In this document: in pieces, positions 57,251 through 64,000 of the stretch | Numbering within the stretch: the first letter of the stretch is position 1 | Layout of the letters: each line of letters begins with the position of its first letter | NCBI RefSeq assembly: GCF_000800255.1 | Contig: NZ_CP009747.1 | Location: forward strand, 868,001-932,000 | DNA length: 64,000 nucleotides | Source of the DNA: Pseudomonas parafulva | GTDB taxonomy: Bacteria > Pseudomonadota > Gammaproteobacteria > Pseudomonadales > Pseudomonadaceae | Reading direction: 5' to 3' | The notes under the pieces: model-generated | What the model saw: only the letters and a program-made list of their open reading frames with translations | Told to the model about the DNA's origin: nothing | The model's database searches: none | Made by a program: the position numbers and the translations under genes

Positions 57251-59650
57251 TCAGGGGGCGACGGTTTCCGCCACGGGCTGGGTGGCGAGTGGCTGCATGC
57301 GCGCCTGGCGCATCTGTTCGCAGCCCCAGAGTACGCGTTCGGGTGTGGCGGGCGCGTCGATCTGCGGCTGCACGCGATAGTCGGCCAGGCTCGCCACGGC
57401 GTCCTTGAGCGCGCACCAGGCGGCGATGCCGAGCATAAATGGCGGCTCGCCGACGGCCTTGGAATGGAACACCGTGTCCTCCGGGTTCTTGCGGTTCTCC
57501 ACCAGCTTCACCCGCAGGTCCGGCGGCATGTCGGCCACCGCCGGGATCTTGTAGCTGGCCGGGCCGTTGGTCACCAGCTTGCCCTTGGCGTTCCACACCA
57601 GCTCTTCGGTGGTCAGCCAGCCCACGCCCTGGATGAACCCGCCCTCGACCTGGCCGATGTCGATGGCCGGGTTCAGCGAGTCGCCGACGTCATGCAGGAT
57701 GTCGGCGCGCAGCATCTTGTACTCGCCGGTGAGGGTGTCGATGAGCACTTCCACGCAGGCGGCGCCGAAGGCGTAGTAGTAGAACGGCCGGCCGCGGGCC
57801 TGGCTGCGGTCGTAGTAGATCTTCGGCGTGCGGTAGAAGCCGGTGCTCGACAGCGAGACCTGGCCGAAGTAGGCCTGCTGCACCAGTTGTTCGAAGCTCA
57901 GCAGTTGTTCGCGCACACGCACGTGGCCGTTGCGGAATTCGACGTCTTCTTCGCTGACCTGGTAGTGCCGGGCGGCGAACTCGGTCAGGCGCCGCTTGAG
58001 AATCTCGGCGGCGTTCTGGGCGGCCTTGCCGTTCAGGTCGGCGCCGCTGGAGGCCGCGGTGGGCGAGGTATTGGGCACTTTATCGGTGTTGGTGGCGGTG
58101 ATCTGGATGCGCTCGATGTCGACCTGGAACACCTGTGCCACCACCTGGGCGACCTTGGTGTTCAGGCCCTGGCCCATCTCGGTGCCGCCGTGGTTCAGGT
58201 GAATGCTGCCGTCGGTGTAGAGGTGGATCAGCGCACCGGCCTGGTTGAGGAAGGTGGCGGTGAAGGAGATGCCGAACTTCACCGGCGTCAGGGCCAGGCC
58301 CTTCTTCAGGACGGGGTTGGCGGCATTGAACTGGCGGATGGCTTCGCGGCGTTCGGCGTACTGGCTGCTGACTTCCAGCTCGGCGGTCATTTCCTCGAGC
58401 AGGTTGTGCTCGACGGTCTGGTAGTAGTGGGTGACGTTGCGTGTCTGCTTGCCGTAGTAGTTGGCCTTGCGCACCGCCAGTGGATCGAGGCCCAGGTGCC
58501 GTGCGATGTGGTCCATCACCTGTTCGATGGCGACCATGCCCTGGGGGCCGCCGAAGCCGCGGTAGGCCGTGTTGGAGGCAGTGTGGGTCTTGCAGCGGTG
58601 GCCGTTGACCGTGGCATCGCCCAGGTAATAGGCGTTGTCGGCGTGGAACATGGCGCGGTCGACGATCGAGCCAGACAGGTCGGGGGAGTAGCCGCAGTTG
58701 CCGGCCAGGTCCATGGCGATGCCGTGCAGGCGGCCGCTGTCGTCGAAGCCGACGTCGTACTCGACATAGAACGGATGACGCTTGCCGGTCATGGTCATGT
58801 CCTCGACCCGTGGCAGGCGCATCTTGGTCGGTTGCCCGGTCAGGCGCGCGATCACCGCGCACAGGCACGCGGGGCTCGCGGCCTGGGTCTCCTTGCCGCC
58901 GAAACCGCCGCCCATGCGGCGCATGTCCAGCACCACCTTGTTCATCGGCACGTCCAGTACCTCGGCCACCAGCTTCTGCACTTCGGTGGGGTTCTGCGTC
59001 GAGCAGTACACCAGCATGCCGCCGTCCTCGGTGGGCATGACCGACGACACCTGCGTCTCCAGGTAGAAATGCTCCTGGCCGCCGATGTGCAGGGTGCCTT
59101 GCAGGCGGTGCGGGGCGCTGGCCAGGGCGGCGCTCGAATCGCCGCGCTGATGGGTGTGGCTGTCGAGCACGAAGTGCTTCTGGCGCAGGGCCTGGACCAC
59201 GTCCAGCACGGGCTCCAGGTCTTCGTATTCGACGATCGCCGCCTGCGCGGCGCGGCGCGCGGTGGCCAGGTCGCGGGCGGCCACGGCGAGCACCGGTTGG
59301 CCGTAGTATTCGACCTTGTCGATGGCCAGCAAGGGGTCGCCGGGCATTATCGGGCCGATGTCCTTGAGGCCGGGAATGTCCTCGTGGGTGATGACGATGC
59401 GCACGCCTTCGAACTGGTAGCACGGCGTGGTATCGATGCGCAGGATGCGCGCGTGGGCGCGGTCTGCCGTACGTGCATAGACGTGCAACTGATTGGGAAA
59501 CTCCAGGCGGTCGTCGATGTACACGGCCTCGCCGGACACGTGTTTGTCGGCGCTTTCGTGGCGCACGCTGCGACCGACGCCGGTGCTCAAGTCCTGGCTG
59601 AACAGTTCGGCCATCTCGGCCTGGCTCTTGACGGTGTGATGGTTAGACAT
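57251..59650 (-). CDS. xdhB: Xanthine dehydrogenase molybdopterin-binding subunit
   Basis: The product has 799 residues. It carries the molybdenum site where hypoxanthine and xanthine are hydroxylated. Motifs: RMGGGFGGKETQA, AYRGFGGPQGM and NHGGTEMGQGLNTKVAQ, plus a GEPPFMLGIA end motif with the expected catalytic glutamate region. The start overlaps the xdhA stop by 8 nt. Confidence 0.96.
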   Translation of the reverse strand: MSNHHTVKSQAEMAELFSQDLSTGVGRSVRHESADKHVSGEAVYIDDRLEFPNQLHVYARTADRAHARILRIDTTPCYQFEGVRIVITHEDIPGLKDIGPIMPGDPLLAIDKVEYYGQPVLAVAARDLATARRAAQAAIVEYEDLEPVLDVVQALRQKHFVLDSHTHQRGDSSAALASAPHRLQGTLHIGGQEHFYLETQVSSVMPTEDGGMLVYCSTQNPTEVQKLVAEVLDVPMNKVVLDMRRMGGGFGGKETQAASPACLCAVIARLTGQPTKMRLPRVEDMTMTGKRHPFYVEYDVGFDDSGRLHGIAMDLAGNCGYSPDLSGSIVDRAMFHADNAYYLGDATVNGHRCKTHTASNTAYRGFGGPQGMVAIEQVMDHIARHLGLDPLAVRKANYYGKQTRNVTHYYQTVEHNLLEEMTAELEVSSQYAERREAIRQFNAANPVLKKGLALTPVKFGISFTATFLNQAGALIHLYTDGSIHLNHGGTEMGQGLNTKVAQVVAQVFQVDIERIQITATNTDKVPNTSPTAASSGADLNGKAAQNAAEILKRRLTEFAARHYQVSEEDVEFRNGHVRVREQLLSFEQLVQQAYFGQVSLSSTGFYRTPKIYYDRSQARGRPFYYYAFGAACVEVLIDTLTGEYKMLRADILHDVGDSLNPAIDIGQVEGGFIQGVGWLTTEELVWNAKGKLVTNGPASYKIPAVADMPPDLRVKLVENRKNPEDTVFHSKAVGEPPFMLGIAAWCALKDAVASLADYRVQPQIDAPATPERVLWGCEQMRQARMQPLATQPVAETVAP

Positions 59651-61097
59651 GGTCGGTCACCCGGGTCGCGAAGGACGGCGATTGCTGTTCGATGAAGTAC
59701 TTGCGCAGCAGGTTCTGCGCGGTCAGCAGGCGATAGGCCTGGCTCGCGCGAAAGTCGCTCAGTGGGCTGAAGTCCTCGGCCAGCGCCTGGCAGGCGCGCT
59801 CTAGTGTGGCCGAATTCCACGGCTTGCCCAGCAAGGCGGCCTCGCAGGCACGGGCGCGCTTGGGGATCGCCGCCATGCCGCCGAAGGCGATACGGGCGCC
59901 GGCCACGGCGCCGTCGTCCAGACTCAGGTTGAAGGCCGCGCATACCGCCGAGATGTCATCGTCCAGGCGCTTGGAAACCTTGTAGGCACGGAAGGTCCAG
60001 TCGGCGCTGGCGCGCGGCACTCGAATCGTCTCGATGAACTCGCTGTCCTGGCGGGCGGTGATGCGGTAGTCGATGAAGTAGTCTTCCAGCGCCAATGTGC
60101 GCTGGCGCTCGCCCTGGCGCAGCACGATCTCTGCATTCAGGGCGATCAGCAGCGGGGGCGAGTCGCCGATGGGCGAGGCGTTGCCGATGTTGCCGCCCAG
60201 GGTGCCCTGGTTGCGGATCTGCAGCGAGGCGAAGCGCTGCAGCAGGGCGCCGAAGTCCGGATACTCGCTCGCCAGCGCGGCGTAGCAGTCGGTGAGGGTG
60301 ACGGCGGCGCCGATTTCCAAATGCGTGGCGGTGAGGTCGATGCGCTTGAGCTCGGCCACGTGACCGACATGGATCATCACCGGCAGGGTCTTGTGCATCT
60401 GCGTGACTTCCAGCGCCAGGTCGGTGCCGCCGGCCAGCAGGCGCGCCTCGGGGTGCGAGCCGTAGAGCTCGGCCAGGTCGGCGACGGTCAGTGGCACCAG
60501 GCAACGTTTGTCGCCGCTGTTGAGCTCACCGGTCTGTTGCGGGGCGATAGTCTTCAGAAGGGCGATGGTCTGCGCCTGCCCAGCGTCGAACTGATCGGGG
60601 CAGGGCTGGGTGCAACTGCGCTCGGCGGCCTCGAGAATCGGCCGGTAGCCGGTGCAGCGGCACAGGTTGCCGGCCAGGGCTTCATGGGCCTGGTGCGGGT
60701 CGGCGCCGCTGCTGTTCTTCTGCAAGGCGAACAGCGACATGACGAAACCAGGGGTGCAGAAGCCGCATTGCGAGCCGTGACACTCGGCCATGGCCCGCTG
60801 CACGCTGTGCAACTGGCCCTGGTGCTTGAGCGCTTCGACGCTGATCAACTGCTTGCCGTGCAGCGCCGAGACGAAGGTCAGGCATGAATTGAGGCTGCGG
60901 TAGCGCAGGGTGTCGGCGCCGTGCGCGTCCTGGGTCAATTCACCGACCACCACGGTGCAGGCGCCACAGTCGCCACTGGCGCAGCCTTCCTTGGTGCCGG
61001 TCTTGCCCAGGTGCTCGCGCAGGTACTGCAGCACCGTCATGTTCGGGTCCAGCGCGTGCTCGCTGTGCAGCGCCCGGTTAACGAGAAACTGGATCAC
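59643..61097 (-). CDS. xdhA: Xanthine dehydrogenase small subunit (2Fe-2S and FAD)
   Basis: The product has 484 residues from a GTG start. The N-terminal ferredoxin domain has C39, C44, C47 in KEGCASGDCGACT and a later cysteine, and the second [2Fe-2S] domain has QCGFCTPGFVMS and NLCRCTGYRPI. The FAD domain (about 190-470) has LLAGGTDLALEV and GGNIGNASPIGDS. It moves electrons from the molybdenum site to NAD. It heads the operon. Confidence 0.96.
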   Translation of the reverse strand: MIQFLVNRALHSEHALDPNMTVLQYLREHLGKTGTKEGCASGDCGACTVVVGELTQDAHGADTLRYRSLNSCLTFVSALHGKQLISVEALKHQGQLHSVQRAMAECHGSQCGFCTPGFVMSLFALQKNSSGADPHQAHEALAGNLCRCTGYRPILEAAERSCTQPCPDQFDAGQAQTIALLKTIAPQQTGELNSGDKRCLVPLTVADLAELYGSHPEARLLAGGTDLALEVTQMHKTLPVMIHVGHVAELKRIDLTATHLEIGAAVTLTDCYAALASEYPDFGALLQRFASLQIRNQGTLGGNIGNASPIGDSPPLLIALNAEIVLRQGERQRTLALEDYFIDYRITARQDSEFIETIRVPRASADWTFRAYKVSKRLDDDISAVCAAFNLSLDDGAVAGARIAFGGMAAIPKRARACEAALLGKPWNSATLERACQALAEDFSPLSDFRASQAYRLLTAQNLLRKYFIEQQSPSFATRVTDHV

Positions 61098-61135
61098 GGA
61101 GGAATGCCTCGTAGCGTTTTATTGTTGTTGGGCGG

Positions 61136-61165
61136 ACTCTAAGCAAGCGCTGACCTCGGGGTCAA
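61136..61165 (-). promoter_or_regulatory. Probable xdhA promoter
   Basis: On the minus strand TTGACC (61165-61160) and TAGAGT (61141-61136) are 18 nt apart. The -35 box lies inside the TGACC-N4-GGTCA palindrome, as expected for repression. Confidence 0.5.
61151..61164. promoter_or_regulatory. Candidate operator 2 upstream of xdhA
   Basis: TGACC-TCGG-GGTCA is a perfect inverted repeat with the same half-site as the neighbouring operator, and it overlaps the likely -35 box. Confidence 0.6.
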
Positions 61166-61172
61166 TAATTTT

Positions 61173-61190
61173 CTGACCCAAAGGTCAGGA
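61173..61190. promoter_or_regulatory. Candidate purine-regulon operator (xdhA)
   Basis: CTGACC-CAAA-GGTCAG is a perfect inverted repeat; with flanks it reads CTGACCCAAAGGTCAGGA, matching 16 of 18 bases of the permease site. It lies just upstream of the likely xdhA -35 box and between the divergent xdhA and GntR genes. Confidence 0.7.
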
Positions 61191-61366
61191 TTTTACCCGC
61201 GCCTTTGTCCAGCCACCCAACGCTGACCTTCTGACAAGCATAGATCGCGCCGGCTCGGCCGGGTGACCGCGAGGTCGCACAAAGCCGTGTGTGGCGCTGC
61301 GCGGTTGCCCAATGAGTGCGCTACAATCGCGCCCTTGTGCACTGTTTTCGACTTCCAAGGAACATC

Positions 61367-62026
61367 ATGACCTTCAAGGCGCCTGACAGCCTCTGCGAGC
61401 AGATCGCTCACTACCTGGCCGAGCGGATCATCCGTGGCGAGCTCGCACCCGGTGAGCGCATCCAGGAGCAGAAGGTCACCCAGGCGCTGAACGTCAGCCG
61501 TGGCTCGGTGCGCGAGGCCCTGCTGATTCTCGAACGTCGCCATCTGGTGGCGATCCTGCCGCGACGCGGCGCCCACGTCACCGAACTGGACGAGCGCAGC
61601 GTGCGCAGCCTGTGTGCGCTGATGGGCGAACTGTACATCCTGCTCGGTTACGCCGTGGCCCAGCAGTGGCGCAGCGAGAGCGACCTGCTGCCGTTCCTGG
61701 AGATCCAGCAGCGCCTGCACCAGGCCCGCGCGGCCCAGGACATCGAGTCGTTCGTCGCCGACAGTTTCGCGGTAATGCGCGCGGCCTACCCCTTCGCCGC
61801 CAACCCCTACCTGCAGGAAACCGTGGAAAACCTGCAGCCGGCCATGAGCCGCGCCTACTACCTGGCCCTGGACCAGCGCCAGGCCAACATGGACGACTAC
61901 CTCGAATTGTTCGCCCGCCTGCTCGACGCGGTGCTGCTGCGTGACATGCCGCGCATCCGCGAGGTGCTGGTCGCCTATTGTCAGCGCAGCTGCGAGCTGG
62001 TGCTGGCTGCGTTGGCGCGGATCTGA
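61367..62026 (+). CDS. GntR family regulator with FCD domain (second purine-locus regulator)
   Basis: The product has 219 residues from ATG 61367, preceded by AAGGAA. The winged helix (about 1-70) has RIQEQKVTQALNVSRGSVREALLIL; the FCD part (about 80-215) is helical and lacks several of the histidines seen in metal-binding FCD proteins. A TACAAT -10-like box is at 61322-61327. It is divergent from xdhA and ends 3 nt before smc, so both may share a transcript. Confidence 0.9.
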   Translation: MTFKAPDSLCEQIAHYLAERIIRGELAPGERIQEQKVTQALNVSRGSVREALLILERRHLVAILPRRGAHVTELDERSVRSLCALMGELYILLGYAVAQQWRSESDLLPFLEIQQRLHQARAAQDIESFVADSFAVMRAAYPFAANPYLQETVENLQPAMSRAYYLALDQRQANMDDYLELFARLLDAVLLRDMPRIREVLVAYCQRSCELVLAALARI

Positions 62027-62029
62027 CCG

Positions 62030-64000
62030 ATGCGCCTGAAGTGTATCCGCCTGGCCGGCTTCAAGTCCTTCGTCGACCCCACCACCGTCAACTTCCCCAG
62101 CAATATGGCGGCGGTGGTCGGGCCTAACGGCTGCGGCAAGTCCAATATCATCGATGCGGTGCGCTGGGTGATGGGCGAGAGCTCGGCGAAGAATCTGCGC
62201 GGCGAATCGATGACCGACGTCATCTTCAATGGCTCCTCCGGCCGCAAGCCGGTCAGCCAGGCCAGCATCGAGCTGGTGTTCGACAACAGCGACAGCACCC
62301 TGGTGGGCGAGTACGCCGCCTACGCCGAGATTTCCATTCGCCGCAAGGTCACCCGCGACGCGCAGAACACCTACTACCTCAACGGCACCAAGTGCCGACG
62401 CCGCGACATCACCGACATCTTCCTCGGCACCGGTCTGGGTCCGCGCAGCTACTCGATCATCGAGCAGGGCATGATTTCCAAGCTGATCGAGGCCAAGCCC
62501 GAGGAACTGCGCAACTTCATCGAAGAGGCGGCGGGCATCTCCAAGTACAAGGAGCGTCGCCGCGAAACCGAGAACCGCATCCGCCGTACCCAGGAAAACC
62601 TGGCGCGCCTGACCGACTTGCGCGAAGAGCTCGAACGGCAGCTCGAACGCCTGCACCGCCAGGCCCAGGCGGCCGAGAAGTACCGTGAATACAAAGCCCA
62701 GGAACGCCAGCTCAAGGCGCGTCTGTCGGCCTTGCGCTGGCGGGCGCTGGATGAACGCGTGCGCCAGCGCGAAAGCCTCATCGGCGACCAGGAAGTGGCT
62801 TTCGAGGCGCTGGTGGCCGAGCAGCGCAACGCCGATGCCAGCATCGAGCGCCTGCGCGACGGTCACCATGAACTCTCCGAGCGCTTCAACCAGGTGCAGG
62901 GGCGTTTCTACTCGGTGGCCGGCGATATCGCCCGCGTCGAGCAGAGCATCCAGCATGGTCAGCAGCGCCTGCGCCAGTTGCAGGATGATCTCAAGGAAGC
63001 CGAGCGTACGCGCCTGGAAACCGAGTCGCACCTGGGCCACGACCGCACCTTGCTGGCTACCCTCGGCGAAGAGTTGGCCATGCTCGAACCCGAGCAGGAG
63101 ATGACCCTGGCGGCGGCCGAGGAATCGGCGGCCACGCTCGAGGAAGCCGAGCTCGGCATGCACGGCTGGCAGGCCCAGTGGGACGATTTCAACACCCGTT
63201 CCGCCGAGCCTCGGCGCCAGGCGGAGGTGCAGCAGTCCAAGCTGCAACAGTTGGAAGGCAGCCTTGAGCGGCTGGCCGAACGTCAGCGCAAACTCAGCGA
63301 AGAGGGCGAACAGCTCGGCGCCGATCCACAGGATGCCGCGTTGCTCGAAGTGGCCGAGCAGGTGGCTGACGGCGAGCGACTGCTCGAGGAGCTGCAAGCG
63401 CAGGAGCTGCAGGTGGTCGAAAGCCTGGAGGCGCAGCGCGAAACCTTGCAGCACCTGAGCCAGGATCAGCAGCAACGCCAGGGCGAGCTGCAGCGCCTGG
63501 GCGGTCGGCTGGCGTCGCTGGAGGCCTTGCAGCAAGCGGCGCTGGAGCCAGGCGCTGGGGCGGGCGAGTGGTTGCAGCGCCAGGGGCTGGGCGAGCGGCC
63601 GCGGCTGGCCGAAGGTTTGCGGGTGCAGCCGGGCTGGGAGCTGGCGGTGGAAACCGTCTTGGGCGCCGATTTGCAGGCGGTGTTGGTGGACGATTTGGCC
63701 GAGCTGGATTTTGCTGCCCTGGAGCAGGGTGACCTGCGCTTGCTGGTTGCGGACCAGGGCGGTCGTGCGCAGGCTGTGCCCGGAAGCTTGCTGGACAAGG
63801 TCGAGGGCCGCGGCGACCTGACGCCCTGGCTCGGCCAGATCACCCCGGTCGAAACGCTCGAGCAGGCCCTGGCGCTTCGCGCGACCCTCGGTGACGGCCA
63901 GAGCCTGATCAGCCGCGATGGCTACTGGGTGGGTCGGCATTTTCTGCGGGTCAGTCGCGGCGGCGATGCCGCCGGCGGAGTACTGGCCCGCGGTCAGGAA
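62030..64000 (+). CDS. smc: Chromosome partition protein Smc, N-terminal part
   Basis: The first 657 residues are visible; the frame is open to the window end. Smc is the SMC ATPase that compacts and segregates the chromosome. Walker A GPNGCGKSN is at 31-39, followed by YYLNGTKCRRRDI and SYSIIEQGMISKLIEAKPEELR. A long coiled coil runs from about 165 to 500, then the start of the hinge domain (GWELAVETVLGADLQAV). A longer frame on the opposite strand is a shadow. Confidence 0.97.
   Translation, partial: MRLKCIRLAGFKSFVDPTTVNFPSNMAAVVGPNGCGKSNIIDAVRWVMGESSAKNLRGESMTDVIFNGSSGRKPVSQASIELVFDNSDSTLVGEYAAYAEISIRRKVTRDAQNTYYLNGTKCRRRDITDIFLGTGLGPRSYSIIEQGMISKLIEAKPEELRNFIEEAAGISKYKERRRETENRIRRTQENLARLTDLREELERQLERLHRQAQAAEKYREYKAQERQLKARLSALRWRALDERVRQRESLIGDQEVAFEALVAEQRNADASIERLRDGHHELSERFNQVQGRFYSVAGDIARVEQSIQHGQQRLRQLQDDLKEAERTRLETESHLGHDRTLLATLGEELAMLEPEQEMTLAAAEESAATLEEAELGMHGWQAQWDDFNTRSAEPRRQAEVQQSKLQQLEGSLERLAERQRKLSEEGEQLGADPQDAALLEVAEQVADGERLLEELQAQELQVVESLEAQRETLQHLSQDQQQRQGELQRLGGRLASLEALQQAALEPGAGAGEWLQRQGLGERPRLAEGLRVQPGWELAVETVLGADLQAVLVDDLAELDFAALEQGDLRLLVADQGGRAQAVPGSLLDKVEGRGDLTPWLGQITPVETLEQALALRATLGDGQSLISRDGYWVGRHFLRVSRGGDAAGGVLARGQE

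Noticed and set aside
57236..59695. Plus-strand open frame of 819 residues over xdhB
   Set aside because: Antisense shadow of xdhB, with no recognisable domain.
61193..63940. Minus-strand open frame of 915 residues over the GntR gene and smc
   Set aside because: The plus frame encodes Smc with Walker A and hinge and stays open to the window end; the antisense frame is a shadow.

Overview
The window is GC-rich, gene-dense chromosomal DNA of a fluorescent pseudomonad, most likely the Pseudomonas putida group. The gene order leuD-leuB-asd-usg-fimV-truA-trpF-accD-folC-dedD-cvpA-purF-metZ is the one I recall for Pseudomonas, and almost every protein has a clear pseudomonad family. No phage, insertion sequence or CRISPR array is visible.

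Region 1 (1-16266, all +): end of leuD, a SAM methyltransferase, leuB, asd, the Asd-like paralogue usg, the polar hub protein FimV, truA, trpF, accD-folC-dedD, cvpA-purF and metZ-SDR. These cover leucine, lysine/threonine/methionine, tryptophan, fatty-acid, folate and purine synthesis. Region 2 (16267-17161): a tRNA block with one tRNA-Val(TAC) and three identical tRNA-Asp(GTC) genes behind a consensus-like promoter; the last two tRNA-Asp lie in a duplicated unit that carries its own palindrome and terminator.

Region 3 (17291-28171) is the most accessory part: a DUF2242 lipoprotein, a 28-residue ORF, an AraC regulator in operon with a membrane-anchored nitrilase-fold protein that has lost its catalytic Cys, a 2,4-dienoyl-CoA reductase, a 1302-residue toxin-like protein ending in a TcdA/TcdB-like glycosyltransferase domain with a DxD motif, a PLP enzyme and a cytochrome b561. 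The giant toxin-like gene is the best candidate for an undescribed system; its ribosome binding site lies in a predicted hairpin.

Region 4 (28400-39990, +): nadK, a metallophosphatase, a rhomboid protease, DUF1315, a DUF2797 protein with GIY-YIG-like features, pepN, a YCF48/RND-transporter pair, DUF5629 and a lactonase-like beta-propeller. Region 5 (39998-52413, -): sbcD-sbcC-GST, and a MoxR/DUF58/DUF4381/BatA/BatB-TPR/BatD operon for envelope stress or protein quality control.

Region 6 (52550-62026) is a purine-use locus: a purine permease, two GntR regulators and the xdhA-xdhB-xdhC-guaD operon (xanthine dehydrogenase plus guanine deaminase). The control regions of the permease and of xdhA share an almost identical palindrome, CTGAC-N2-AAAGGTCAGGA, a candidate operator linking uptake to catabolism. 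The second GntR gene runs with a 3-nt gap into smc, which is cut by the end of the window.
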